NCBI RefSeq assembly: GCF_900100155.1
Contig: NZ_FMTP01000002.1
Coordinates: forward strand, 186,001 to 250,000
Reading direction: 5' to 3'
Length of the DNA: 64,000 nt
Source of the DNA: Ancylobacter rudongensis
GTDB taxonomy: Bacteria > Pseudomonadota > Alphaproteobacteria > Rhizobiales > Xanthobacteraceae
The translations under genes and the position numbers were made by a program. Below are positions 45,295-54,521 of the stretch, piece after piece. Numbering within the stretch: position 1 is the first letter of the stretch; the number at the start of each line of letters is the position of its first letter. The notes under the pieces are model-generated. The model ran no database searches. It was not told the DNA's origin and saw nothing but the letters and a program-made list of their open reading frames with translations.

Positions 45295-45497
45295 TGCCGC
45301 GGCCCCGCATAAAGGACGATGAGTGAAAGAATGATGATGTAGATGCAGAGATTAAACAGGCCGGGATGCCATACCCGACGGGAAATCCCGAAATGATTGG
45401 CCACCAGGCTTAATGGAAATGTCGCCACCCAGGCCGCCAGCATCATTACGGCGAAGGGAGCGACATAGACCCCGAGAATGTTGATCTCCGTGTACAT
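45291..45497 (-). CDS. DUF1656 small membrane protein (AaeX-like)
   Basis: A 68-residue protein with two hydrophobic helices (about 8-30 and 45-65). DUF1656 proteins lie between FUSC pumps and their fusion proteins in AaeXAB-type operons. The ATG at 45497 (MYTEINILGVY) fits AaeX; a longer form to 45515 is possible. Function unknown; likely a pump accessory. Confidence 0.88.
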   Translation of the reverse strand: MYTEINILGVYVAPFAVMMLAAWVATFPLSLVANHFGISRRVWHPGLFNLCIYIIILSLIVLYAGPRQ

Positions 45498-45511
45498 GGG
45501 TTCCTGCTTTC

Positions 45512-47569
45512 TCAACTGAAGCTCGACAGGAAGAGCGCGCGCGTGTCGACGCGCGACGTAAGCAATTCGGTGTGGAGGTCGATGGCATCGATGATCACCT
45601 CCACCGCCGCACGCGCCTGGACAAGCGGTGCGGCAGGTGCGGCGCCCGGGGCGGCTGCCCCCGCACCCGCCACCTCTGCTAATTTCTGCAATGAATCCTT
45701 AGCCTTAGCGGTCCGCCCTTCGGCGAGGGAAGCGAGAGCGTGCGCCAGCAGGCCGGCAGCGGGTTCGTCGGGAAGCAGGGCCCTGAGATGGATGACGGCC
45801 TGGCCGAGCGCGAGCAGCGCCATTAGCGCGCCGGCTTCCTCCGGCGTCGCCTGCGGCGGCAGCGCCTCGGCGCGCCGCGCTAACAGCTTGTTCCAGCGAG
45901 AAAAATCAGCCGACCCCTTGCTTGCCAGTCGGCGGAAATCGCGGAGCGAGAGGGCGAGAAGGCGGCGGGCGCGCTGCGGCGGCGGAATCGTCGGCATGAC
46001 GACGAAGAACAGCGTGCCGATGACGGTGCCGCTAACGATCGACAGCGCAAGGTTAAAATAGCTGACGGCGTCGTAGGTTATCGGGTTTCCCACCCCGAGC
46101 AGCGGCAGCGAGGCGATGGACATGGCGAGGAAGACGACACTGTGCCAGCTCCCCGCCTGCAGCATCCCGAGTGGAACGAAGAGGAGGACGATCAGTGCGA
46201 TGAGAGCGGGAAAGGTCGACAGCGACGGCAGCACGCCGAAATAGAGCACGCCGCCCAGAACGGCCATCAAGGCCGCGCCCAGCGCATAGTCCTTCGCCCC
46301 CGCCCGGGCCTGGTCGCCGAACGCGCCGAAGACCAGCGTGGCGACGGCGGCGAACACGATGGCGAAGGCCCCGTTCGGCCAGGCGGACACCACCCAGAAG
46401 GCCGACATCGCCAGCACCGCCGCGAAAACGCGCAGCCCGTTCAGCAGAGCCGGCAGCGCATCGGCGATGACGAAGGGATTCCGGGGTGGCTTCAGGCGCG
46501 GGCTCCTGCGATCGCGCAGCAGAAGAATCCCGTCGATAAGGCCGGCCAGCCCGGACACGACGTCGCGCGCCGCCTCGATGACGATGCAGCTGGCGGAATC
46601 GGCGATGGGAAGCGCCCGCAGCTGGGCCCTCACCTCCTCGACGGTCTGGCGCAGCTGCCGGGGCGCGCGGTCGAGCTGCGCCAGGTCGATGCGCTCCAGC
46701 AGCGGCAGCAGCTGCGCGCGGATCAATGCCGGACAGCCCCCGCGCAGCGCCAGATGGGCGCCGGCATTGCGCCAGCCGACCAGGGCGCCGACCAGCGCCT
46801 CCATCATGATCTGGAGATTGCCGGCGCGGGAGCGGAGATAGGAGGACTCGCCGATGGCGGCGTCGATCTGGGTATGAAGCGTGCCAAGGTTCCGGGTCAC
46901 GCCGCGTCGCGCGGACACAAGCTCGGGCGTCTCGCCGCTCTGGGCCAGCGTCGCGATGAAGCCGGACGCGACCTGCCCGGCCGTCTGCCGCAGCGTGCGG
47001 GCGAGAAGCTGCCGCGCGGCGCCGAAATCGGTGAGCACCATCACAAACCCGGCCGACGCGATGCCGATGCAGATCTCGCCCACGCGAATGACGGCGAGAA
47101 AGAAGGCCGTGCCGGGGTCCGCCAGCGTGTCGGCGAAGATGATCACCGCCGTAATGCCGGCAAGGGCGGCGGCATAGGAGGCGAAGTTGCGCAGCATCAC
47201 CACCGCGAAGCCGCACAGGCCGCACCACAGCGCCAGGCAGAACAGCAGTGAGTTGCGCTGCTGCGGGAACACCGCCAGCAAAGCCACCATCACCAGCCCA
47301 CCAATGATGGTGCCGATCGCGCGGTAGCGCCCTTTCTGCAGCGAGGCGCCAAGATTGGGCTGGCAGACGATGGCGGCGGTCGTCGCCGCCCAGAACGAGT
47401 TCTGCAGTTCGAGATAATAGGTGATGTAAAGCGCGAGAGACACGGACGTAGCGAGGCGCAGACCGAACACGAGGCGGGGTCCCAGGAAGGAAACAGGCGC
47501 CAGCGCCGCAGCGACGACTGCAAGCGGGCGGCCAAACGCGCCAAAGGACCTTTGATATACGTCGCTCAT
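45512..47569 (-). CDS. FUSC-family efflux pump (AaeB-like)
   Basis: A 685-residue inner-membrane protein with two blocks of about five or six helices (residues about 25-180 and 370-510), each followed by a soluble helical part, as in AaeB and other aromatic-acid exporters. The ATG at 47569 has AAGG 8 nt before; a start at 47614 is possible. First gene of FUSC-DUF1656-fusion protein. Substrate: probably aromatic carboxylates or similar stress compounds (family knowledge). Confidence 0.93.
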   Translation of the reverse strand: MSDVYQRSFGAFGRPLAVVAAALAPVSFLGPRLVFGLRLATSVSLALYITYYLELQNSFWAATTAAIVCQPNLGASLQKGRYRAIGTIIGGLVMVALLAVFPQQRNSLLFCLALWCGLCGFAVVMLRNFASYAAALAGITAVIIFADTLADPGTAFFLAVIRVGEICIGIASAGFVMVLTDFGAARQLLARTLRQTAGQVASGFIATLAQSGETPELVSARRGVTRNLGTLHTQIDAAIGESSYLRSRAGNLQIMMEALVGALVGWRNAGAHLALRGGCPALIRAQLLPLLERIDLAQLDRAPRQLRQTVEEVRAQLRALPIADSASCIVIEAARDVVSGLAGLIDGILLLRDRRSPRLKPPRNPFVIADALPALLNGLRVFAAVLAMSAFWVVSAWPNGAFAIVFAAVATLVFGAFGDQARAGAKDYALGAALMAVLGGVLYFGVLPSLSTFPALIALIVLLFVPLGMLQAGSWHSVVFLAMSIASLPLLGVGNPITYDAVSYFNLALSIVSGTVIGTLFFVVMPTIPPPQRARRLLALSLRDFRRLASKGSADFSRWNKLLARRAEALPPQATPEEAGALMALLALGQAVIHLRALLPDEPAAGLLAHALASLAEGRTAKAKDSLQKLAEVAGAGAAAPGAAPAAPLVQARAAVEVIIDAIDLHTELLTSRVDTRALFLSSFS

Positions 47570-47971
47570 CTCTAGCCTTGCCGGGCTCGCTCCCAAGGAT
47601 CGTTGAGCCAGCATAGGCACTGCGCGGCGAGGGAAAATCATACAGCGGTACGGGCGCATCGCACTTTGGTATGCCGCGCCGCCCACCCGTCCACGGGTCT
47701 GCCCGTTGCCCGATCGCGGGATCGGGCCGCGAGCTGAACGCCCGCCCCCGTCACCCCGCCCGCGCGGTGCGGGCGAAACGGGCGGTCACACCCACCATGA
47801 GCAGAAGCCGTAATACCTAGGTTTATTGCCCGCATATGATGAGATCATTTATCCGCCCCCGCTCTCGTCTTTAGATAACGACGGGCTGGCTGAGCGAACT
47901 TCTTTAGCGCAGCGATTCCCATGGCGGTGACACGCCGACCGATCTCTCAAGCCATGCGGTAGGAGACTTTC
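47570..47971. other. 402-nt divergent intergenic region
   Basis: This lies between the FUSC pump and the YdeP-like gene and holds no convincing gene. Visible: a 7-bp stem CCCGATC/GATCGGG with a GCGG loop at 47709-47726; a -10-like TATGAT at 47835-47840 without a clear -35; an inverted repeat ATGAT-GAG-ATCAT at 47836-47848; and the ribosome-binding site AGGAGA at 47961-47966 for the next gene. Confidence 0.5.
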
Positions 47972-50272
47972 ATGGGCGTTGTGAAGACTATTCGTCCCTA
48001 TCACGAGCCGGCCGGTGGCTGGGGCGCGCTGAAGGCGATGGGCACCGCCCTTGCCGAGCAGGACATCGCCCTCTCCGGCATGGCGACGCTCGCACGCATG
48101 AACCAGCATGGCGGCTTCGACTGCCCCGGCTGCGGCTGGGCCGACCCGAAGAACCCCTCGCCGTTTGAATATTGCGAGAATGGCGGCAAGGCGGTGGCGT
48201 GGGAGGCGACCACGAAGCGCTGCACGCCCGACTTCTTCGCCGCCCACACTGTCTCCGAGCTGGAGGCCTTTACCGATTTCGAGCTGGAAATGCAGGGGCG
48301 GCTGACCCATCCCATGCGCTACGACGCCTATACCGACACCTATGTGCCGGTGAGCTGGGACGAGGCCTTCGCCATCGTCGCGCGCCATCTCAAGGCGCTG
48401 CCGGACCCGAACATGGCGGATTTCTACACCTCGGGCCGCGCCTCCAATGAAGCCGCGTTTCTCTACCAGCTGTTCGCCCGCGAATACGGCACCAACAACT
48501 TCCCCGACTGCTCCAACATGTGCCACGAGGCCACCAGCGTCGGCCTGCCGCAGTCGCTCGGCGTCGGCAAGGGAACGGTGCTGCTGGAGGATTTCGAGAA
48601 GGCCGATTGCATCTTCATTTTCGGCCAGAATCCCGGCACCAACTCCCCGCGCATGATGACGGACCTGCGCAACGCCTCGCGGCGCGGCGCCACCATCCTG
48701 TCGTTCAACCCGTTCCGCGAGCGGGCGCTGGAGCGTTTCCAGGCGCCGCAGAACCCGGTGGAGATGGCGACCCTCACCTCGACGCCGATTTCCCAGCGTC
48801 TGTACCAGGTCCGGGTCGGCGGCGATGTCGCGCTGATCAAGGGCATGATGAAGCGGATGGTCGAGGCGGACGAGAGCGCCCGCACGGAGGGACGGGGCCC
48901 GGTGCTGGACTGGGATTTCATCCACGGCCACACCATTGGCATCGACGCGCTGATCGCCGATCTGAAGGCGACGCAATGGGGGGATATCGAGCGCAAATCC
49001 GGCATTGCGCGTGCCGATATCGCGTTCGCCGCCGACGCCTATATGAAGGCCGAGCGGGCGATCCTCGTCTTCGGCATGGGCATCACCCAGCACCGCCACG
49101 GCACGCAGAACGTCCAGCAACTCGCCAACCTCGCGCTGCTGCGCGGCAATATCGGCCGCGAGGGTGCCGGCATCTGCCCGGTGCGCGGCCATTCCAACGT
49201 GCAGGGCGACCGCACCGTCGGCATCACCGAAGTGCCGAGCGATGCCCTGCTCGATGCGCTTGAGGCGCGCTTCGGCTTTTCGCCTCCCCGTGCGCCCGGC
49301 CACAACGTCGTCACCGCGCTGGAGGCCATGGTGCGCGGCGAGGCCCGGGTCTTCATCGGGCTGGGCGGCAATTTCGCCGCCGCGATTCCCGACTGGGAGC
49401 AGACCCAGGCCGCCATGCGCCGGCTCGACCTCACCGTCCACATCGCCACCAAGCTGAACCGCAGCCATATCGTGCATGGCCGCGAGGCGCTGATCCTGCC
49501 CTGCCTCGGCCGTACCGAGCTGGACGAGCAGGCCGGCGGCCCGCAGGCGGTCACGGTCGAGGATTCCATGTCGATGGTGCATGCCTCGCGCGGCCACAAC
49601 CGCCCGGCCTCGGAGCAGCTGAAGAGCGAACCCGCCATCATCGCCGGCATGGCCCGCGCCACACTCGGCGCCGGCTCCAGGGTCGCGTGGGAGGAACTGA
49701 TCGCCGACTATGCGCGGATCCGCGAGGACATCGAGGCGGTGTTCCCGATCTTCCAGGGCTATAATGAGCGGATCAAGGAGCCCGGCGGCTTCCACCTCAC
49801 CTCGCTGGCGCGCGAGCGGATCTGGGCAACGCCCTCCGGCAAAGCCAATTTGCTGGTCTGCGAGGGGCTGTGCGAGGACCCCGCCGTCGATGATCCGCAG
49901 GCGCTGTGGCTGACCACGGTGCGCAGCCACGACCAGTACAACACCACGCTCTATTCGCTCTCCGACCGCTATCGCGGCGTCTACGGCCAGCGCGACGTGC
50001 TGTTCCTCAATGAGACGGAGATGAACCGGCGCGGCCTGAAGGCCGATGACCGGGTCGACATCCTCACCCTGTCGCAGGACGGCATCGCGCGGGCGGTGCG
50101 CGGCTTCAGGATCGTGCCCTACAGCTTCCCCGATGGCAGCTGCGCCGCCTACTACCCCGAGACCAACCCGCTGGTGCCGCTCTACGCGCATGACCCGCAG
50201 AGCTTCACCCCCTCGTCGAAGGGGGTGCCGGTGCGCCTCGTGAAGACCACCACCCAGCCGGGAGCGCAGTGA
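47972..50272 (+). CDS. FdhF/YdeP-family molybdopterin oxidoreductase
   Basis: A 766-residue molybdopterin enzyme of the YdeP branch. Cysteines C51 and C54 (FDCPGCGWADP), C68 and C84 are the likely Fe-S ligands, and the molybdopterin folds follow. YdeP-type proteins resemble formate dehydrogenase H but their real substrate is unsettled; E. coli YdeP affects acid resistance. The ribosome-binding site AGGAGA lies 5 nt before the ATG. It ends 1 nt before cydA, so it is transcribed with a cyanide-insensitive oxidase, suggesting it feeds electrons to, or is protected by, the quinol oxidase. Confidence 0.88.
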   Translation: MGVVKTIRPYHEPAGGWGALKAMGTALAEQDIALSGMATLARMNQHGGFDCPGCGWADPKNPSPFEYCENGGKAVAWEATTKRCTPDFFAAHTVSELEAFTDFELEMQGRLTHPMRYDAYTDTYVPVSWDEAFAIVARHLKALPDPNMADFYTSGRASNEAAFLYQLFAREYGTNNFPDCSNMCHEATSVGLPQSLGVGKGTVLLEDFEKADCIFIFGQNPGTNSPRMMTDLRNASRRGATILSFNPFRERALERFQAPQNPVEMATLTSTPISQRLYQVRVGGDVALIKGMMKRMVEADESARTEGRGPVLDWDFIHGHTIGIDALIADLKATQWGDIERKSGIARADIAFAADAYMKAERAILVFGMGITQHRHGTQNVQQLANLALLRGNIGREGAGICPVRGHSNVQGDRTVGITEVPSDALLDALEARFGFSPPRAPGHNVVTALEAMVRGEARVFIGLGGNFAAAIPDWEQTQAAMRRLDLTVHIATKLNRSHIVHGREALILPCLGRTELDEQAGGPQAVTVEDSMSMVHASRGHNRPASEQLKSEPAIIAGMARATLGAGSRVAWEELIADYARIREDIEAVFPIFQGYNERIKEPGGFHLTSLARERIWATPSGKANLLVCEGLCEDPAVDDPQALWLTTVRSHDQYNTTLYSLSDRYRGVYGQRDVLFLNETEMNRRGLKADDRVDILTLSQDGIARAVRGFRIVPYSFPDGSCAAYYPETNPLVPLYAHDPQSFTPSSKGVPVRLVKTTTQPGAQ

Positions 50273-50273
50273 G

Positions 50274-51689
50274 ATGGACGCGGTCGCGCTTTCCCGCCTG
50301 CAATTCGCCTTCACCATCGGCTTCCACATCTTGTGGCCGACGCTGACCATCGGCACCGCCTGGTTCGTCACCGTGCTCAGCGCCCTGTGGTGGCGCACCG
50401 GCAACACGGTCTATCGCGACCTGATGCGGTTCTGGATGCGGCTGTTCGCGCTCGGCTTCGGCATGGGCGTCGTCACCGGCATCGTGCTGAGCTACGAGAT
50501 CGGCACCAACTGGGCCGGCTTCTCGCGCTCGGTCGCCAATGTGCTGGGGCCGCTCTTCGCCTATGAGACGATGACTGCCTTCTTCCTGGAGGCCGGCTTC
50601 ATCGGCATCATGCTGTTCGGCGAGGGGCGGGTGTCGAAGGGCGCGCATGTCTTCGCCTGCCTGATGGTGGCGATGGGGGCGCTGATCTCCTCCACCTGGA
50701 TCATCGCCGCCAATAGCTGGATGCAGACCCCGGCCGGCGCGGTGGCCGATGCCCAGGGCATCTATCATGTGGTGAGCTGGTGGGACGTGATCTTCACCGC
50801 GTCCTTCCCCTATCGCCTCGCCCATATGGTGTGCGCGAGCTTCCTGACCTGCTCCTTCGTCATCGCCGGCGTCTCGGCATTCCATCTCTGGCGCGGCCAG
50901 CATGTGGCGGCCTCGCGCACGGGGTTCTCGATGGCGCTGTGGCTGGCGCTGGTGCTGGCGCCGCTGCAGATCGTCATCGGCGACATGCATGGCCGCAACA
51001 CCATGGTCGAGCAGCCGACCAAGCTCGCGGCGATGGAGGGCCTGTGGGAGACCACCAAGGGGCCGGCGATGACGGTGATCGCCTGGCCGGACATGGCGGC
51101 GCAGAAGAACCTCTACGCCATCGACATTCCCCACCTCGCCAGCCTCTACCTCACCCATAGCTGGGACGGGCAGGTGCAGGGGCTGAAGGCGGTGCCGCCG
51201 GCGGACCAGCCCTATGTGCCGGTGGTGTTCTTCGCCTTCCGCATCATGGCCGGCATCGGCGTGGTGCTGCTGGCGACCGCGATCACCGGCTTCGTCCTTC
51301 GCCTGCGCGGAAAACTGTTCACCGCCCGCTGGTTCCAGATCCTTACCATGGCGACGACACCGCTCGGCTTCCTCGCGGTGCTGGCGGGCTGGACGGTGAC
51401 GGAGGCGGGGCGGCAGCCCTGGATCATCTATGGCGCGCTGCGCACGGCGGATGCCGCCGCGCCTGTCGCGGCCGGGGCGGTGACGACCAGCCTCCTCATC
51501 TTCTTCGCCGTCTACAATGTGCTGCTGCTGGCCTTCGTCTGGTTCGCCGGGCGGGTCGCCCTGAAGGGCCCGATCGATACATCGCCGCCGACGCGCGAGC
51601 ATCCCGGCATGGAGCGCAGCACACTCGGCGCCTTCACCACGTCTCCCGTCCCGTCGCCCGCGCGCGGCACCGACCCAGCGAGGGCCTGA
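50274..51689 (+). CDS. cydA: Cytochrome bd-type quinol oxidase subunit I, cyanide-insensitive type
   Basis: A 471-residue subunit with nine-helix cytochrome bd I topology. The N-terminal haem-ligand His18 lies in FTIGFHILWP, and the conserved GRQPW appears near residue 380. The Q-loop insert between helices 6 and 7 is short, which marks the CIO branch. It oxidises quinol and reduces O2 in the inner membrane. It starts 1 nt after the YdeP-like gene and cydB follows 2 nt later. Confidence 0.94.
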   Translation: MDAVALSRLQFAFTIGFHILWPTLTIGTAWFVTVLSALWWRTGNTVYRDLMRFWMRLFALGFGMGVVTGIVLSYEIGTNWAGFSRSVANVLGPLFAYETMTAFFLEAGFIGIMLFGEGRVSKGAHVFACLMVAMGALISSTWIIAANSWMQTPAGAVADAQGIYHVVSWWDVIFTASFPYRLAHMVCASFLTCSFVIAGVSAFHLWRGQHVAASRTGFSMALWLALVLAPLQIVIGDMHGRNTMVEQPTKLAAMEGLWETTKGPAMTVIAWPDMAAQKNLYAIDIPHLASLYLTHSWDGQVQGLKAVPPADQPYVPVVFFAFRIMAGIGVVLLATAITGFVLRLRGKLFTARWFQILTMATTPLGFLAVLAGWTVTEAGRQPWIIYGALRTADAAAPVAAGAVTTSLLIFFAVYNVLLLAFVWFAGRVALKGPIDTSPPTREHPGMERSTLGAFTTSPVPSPARGTDPARA

Positions 51690-51691
51690 CC

Positions 51692-52729
51692 ATGACCGAA
51701 CTTCTGCAGGCGGACACTGTGCCGCTGGTCTTCGCCGCCGTCGCCGTGTTCTGCGTCACGGTCTATGTACTGGCCGACGGGCTTGATCTCGGCGTCGGCA
51801 TCCTGTTCCTCGCCGCCCCGCGCGACGCCGATCGCGACCTGATGATGACCTCGATCGAGCCGGTGTGGGACGGCAACGAGACCTGGCTTGTGATGGGCGG
51901 CACGCTGCTGTTCGCCGCCTTCCCCGCCGGCTACTATATCCTGCTGCCGGCTTTCTACCTGCCGATCATGTTCATGCTGTTCGCGCTGATCTTCCGCGGC
52001 GTGGCGTTCGGCTTCCGCCTGCAGGCGACGCGTTTCCGCCTGGTGTGGGACATCGCCTTCTTCGCCGGCTCGGTGCTGGCCACTTTCTGCCAGGGGCTGA
52101 TCCTCGGCGGGCTGATCAATGGCGTGCCGGTGGAAAACGGCATGTTCTCGGGCGGTCCGTTCAGCTTCCTCAGCCTGCTCGGCGTGCTGTGCGGGGCCGG
52201 CCTTGTCGGCGGCTACGCGCTGATCGGCGCCGGCTGGCTGATCTGGAAGACCGACGGCGCGACGCAGGTCTTCGCCCGCGAGATCGCCCATGCCGCGCTC
52301 ATCCTCACGGCCGCGATGATGGCGCTGGTGAGCGCCTGGAGCGCCTGGAGCGTGCCGGAGGTGGCGGCGCGCTGGTTCGCCTTTCCCAATCTCGCCCTGC
52401 TCGCGCCCGTGCCGCTGGTGACGCTTGCCGTCATCGTCGCGCTCTGGCGCGGGATCTGGGAAGGCGCGCAGGCCCGCACCTTTCTGCTCGCGCTGGCCCT
52501 GTTCGCGCTCGGGCTGATCGGGCTCATCGTCAGCCTCTGGCCCTATCTCGTGCCGCGCCACGTCACGGTGTGGGACGGCATGTCCGACCCACAGTCGCTC
52601 GCCTTCCTCGCGGTGGGGGTCGCGGTCATCATCCCGATCGTCCTCGCTTATCAGGCCCACGCCTATTGGGTGTTTCGCGGCAAGACCGTTCACGAGCACG
52701 GCGCCTATGGCCGCCATGCCGGCTCCTGA
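51692..52729 (+). CDS. cydB: Cytochrome bd-type quinol oxidase subunit II
   Basis: A 345-residue subunit with about eight helices. It opens LLQADTVPLVFAAVAVFCVTVYVLADGLDLGVGILFL, and the run WDGNETWLVMGGTLLFAAFPAGYYILLPAFYLPIM is the usual CydB signature. Pairs with CydA; no CydX-like small gene was found in the 52 nt that follow. Confidence 0.94.
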   Translation: MTELLQADTVPLVFAAVAVFCVTVYVLADGLDLGVGILFLAAPRDADRDLMMTSIEPVWDGNETWLVMGGTLLFAAFPAGYYILLPAFYLPIMFMLFALIFRGVAFGFRLQATRFRLVWDIAFFAGSVLATFCQGLILGGLINGVPVENGMFSGGPFSFLSLLGVLCGAGLVGGYALIGAGWLIWKTDGATQVFAREIAHAALILTAAMMALVSAWSAWSVPEVAARWFAFPNLALLAPVPLVTLAVIVALWRGIWEGAQARTFLLALALFALGLIGLIVSLWPYLVPRHVTVWDGMSDPQSLAFLAVGVAVIIPIVLAYQAHAYWVFRGKTVHEHGAYGRHAGS

Positions 52730-52781
52730 CGCGGCGTTCTCCGGTCGAGGCGTTCCAACGGACGGAAAGTGAGAAACGACG

Positions 52782-53948
52782 ATGGCACGGACGCAGGTTT
52801 TCCGCCTCTGCATCGCGGCGGCGCTGTCGGTTCTCCTGTCGCTGCCGGGCGCGGCGGCCTTCGCTTCCGACACGGCAGCGCCCCGGCGCGGCGTGCTGGT
52901 GGCGGCGACCCCCGTGCCCGGCTTCTACCGCTATGGCTCGGTCTACCGCATTCTCTACCGCTCGCGCACCTCGCGGAACGCGCCGGTCATCGTCTCGGGC
53001 CTTGCCATCATTCCCAATGGTCCCGCCCCAGCCTCGGGTCGCCCCGTCGTTTCATGGGGGCATGGCACGACCGGCGTCGCCCGTGACTGTGCGCCCTCGC
53101 TCAATGTGGAACGGGCGATCGGGGCGACGCTGGGCCTCACGCAGATGCTCGCCAACGGCACTGTCGTGGTCGCCGCCGATTATCCCGGCCTCGGCTCAGC
53201 CGGCGTTCACCCCTATCTCGACGGCGTCAGCACCGCCCGCGCGATGATCGACGCGGTGCGTGCCGTGCGGGAGTTGCCCCAGGCCGATGCGGGCCGGCGC
53301 TATGCCGCCTGGGGCTTTTCGCAGGGCGGGCACGGCGCCCTGTTCGTCGCCTCGATCGCCGGCAGCTACGCGCCGGAACTGACCCTGGTCGGCAGCGCCG
53401 CCGTATCGGCCCCGACCCAGCTTCGCCGGCTTCTGCGCGCCGACGCCGAAACGGCGGCGGGGCGGGTCATCGCCTCCTATGCCATCTGGTCATGGCAGCG
53501 CTTCTACGGCGCGCCGATCGACAAAATCGCCGATCGGCAAGCGATCGCGGCCATTGATGCCATTGCGCAGGTCTGCAGCCTCGGTCCGCTCGAAGACCTG
53601 CAGCTCGGGCTCGACAGCCTCGGCTTCCAGCGCAGCGGCTTCCTGGCGACCGAGCCCGGCGATGCCACGGTCTGGGGCCGCCTGATCGCGCGCAACAGCA
53701 CGCCGGAGACGCAGCGCGACGTGCCGATCCTGATGCTGCAAGGCGGGGCCGATCCGATCGTCGAGGCGTCGATCACCCGGCGCTACGTCAAGCATCTGTG
53801 CGCGACGGGCCGGCGTGTCCGCTATGTCGAGATGGCGGGGGTCGACCACGGCACCGCCGCGCGCCGGGGCGCCGACATGGCGGTTCGCTGGCTGGCCGAC
53901 CGCTTCGCAGGGGCGCCCGCCACCGCTGATTGCGCCATGCGGGAGTAG
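52782..53948 (+). CDS. Secreted lipase-like alpha/beta hydrolase
   Basis: A 388-residue protein with a signal peptide ending near residue 29 (AAAFASD). The catalytic serine is Ser180 in WGFSQGGHGALF; Asp in LQGGADPIVEA near 320 and His in GVDHGTAARR near 363 complete the triad. It resembles secretory lipases of the fungal/bacterial LIP family. Secreted or periplasmic esterase; substrate unknown. Stands alone after cydB, convergent with an AraC gene. Confidence 0.88.
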   Translation: MARTQVFRLCIAAALSVLLSLPGAAAFASDTAAPRRGVLVAATPVPGFYRYGSVYRILYRSRTSRNAPVIVSGLAIIPNGPAPASGRPVVSWGHGTTGVARDCAPSLNVERAIGATLGLTQMLANGTVVVAADYPGLGSAGVHPYLDGVSTARAMIDAVRAVRELPQADAGRRYAAWGFSQGGHGALFVASIAGSYAPELTLVGSAAVSAPTQLRRLLRADAETAAGRVIASYAIWSWQRFYGAPIDKIADRQAIAAIDAIAQVCSLGPLEDLQLGLDSLGFQRSGFLATEPGDATVWGRLIARNSTPETQRDVPILMLQGGADPIVEASITRRYVKHLCATGRRVRYVEMAGVDHGTAARRGADMAVRWLADRFAGAPATADCAMRE

Positions 53949-53979
53949 CCGCCATGATGCCCGCCAGACGCCTCGGGGC

Positions 53980-54417
53980 CTATTTCCTGAAGGATTGCCG
54001 CCACAGGCCGGGACTCGTGCCGACCAGGCGCCGGAACACGCGGGTGAAATGGCTTTGATCGGTGAAGCCGCACATCATGGCGATGGTCGTCAGTGGCAGG
54101 TCGGTCTCCATCATCTGCCGCTTGGCCTCGGTGATCCTGAGATCGGTCAGGTAGCGATATGGTGCGCGGCCGAAAGTGCCGCGAAAGGCGCGGGCGAAAT
54201 GGCTGGGCGTGATCTGACAGGCGCGCGCGATCTCCTTGATCGTGAGCGGGCCGCCGAGCCGCGCCTGCATCATGTCCGTGGCGCGACGCTGCTGCCAGGG
54301 CGCCAGACCGGCCACGACGATCCCAGCAATCGGGGAACCGGCCATGTCGGGATGCGTGATGATGCGCTCGCCGAAACGGCCCTGCCCTATTGTCAGCTCG
54401 CCTTTGCTTGGTGGCAT
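53980..54417 (-). CDS. AraC-family regulator (DNA-binding domain only)
   Basis: A 145-residue protein consisting mainly of the double helix-turn-helix domain: LTIKEIARACQITPSHFARAFRGTFG at about 60-85 and LPLTTIAMMCGFTDQSHFTRVFRRLVG at about 108-134. No ligand domain, so it is either always active or senses through a partner. The ATG at 54417 is preferred over 54510, which would overlap the divergent LysR promoter region. Divergent from the LysR gene. Confidence 0.88.
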   Translation of the reverse strand: MPPSKGELTIGQGRFGERIITHPDMAGSPIAGIVVAGLAPWQQRRATDMMQARLGGPLTIKEIARACQITPSHFARAFRGTFGRAPYRYLTDLRITEAKRQMMETDLPLTTIAMMCGFTDQSHFTRVFRRLVGTSPGLWRQSFRK

Positions 54418-54500
54418 CGTCCCAGTTCTTTCATCCGCCGGCGGACGCAGGAGGCTAGGTAGTTTGATGAGCGTGCGAAACCGGGATCGGATGCCGGATG

Positions 54501-54521
54501 ATGCGGACAAGAATTCCGCAT
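54501..54521. promoter_or_regulatory. Inverted repeat overlapping the LysR start codon
   Basis: ATGCGGA-N7-TCCGCAT (arms 54501-54507 and 54515-54521) is perfect and covers the ATG at 54520. It could be an autoregulatory LysR site. It also lies in the gap shared with the divergent AraC gene. Confidence 0.4.

Noticed and set aside
47849-50407. Minus-strand frame of 852 codons over the YdeP-like gene
   Set aside because: Antisense shadow; the plus-strand gene has motifs, ribosome-binding site and operon context.
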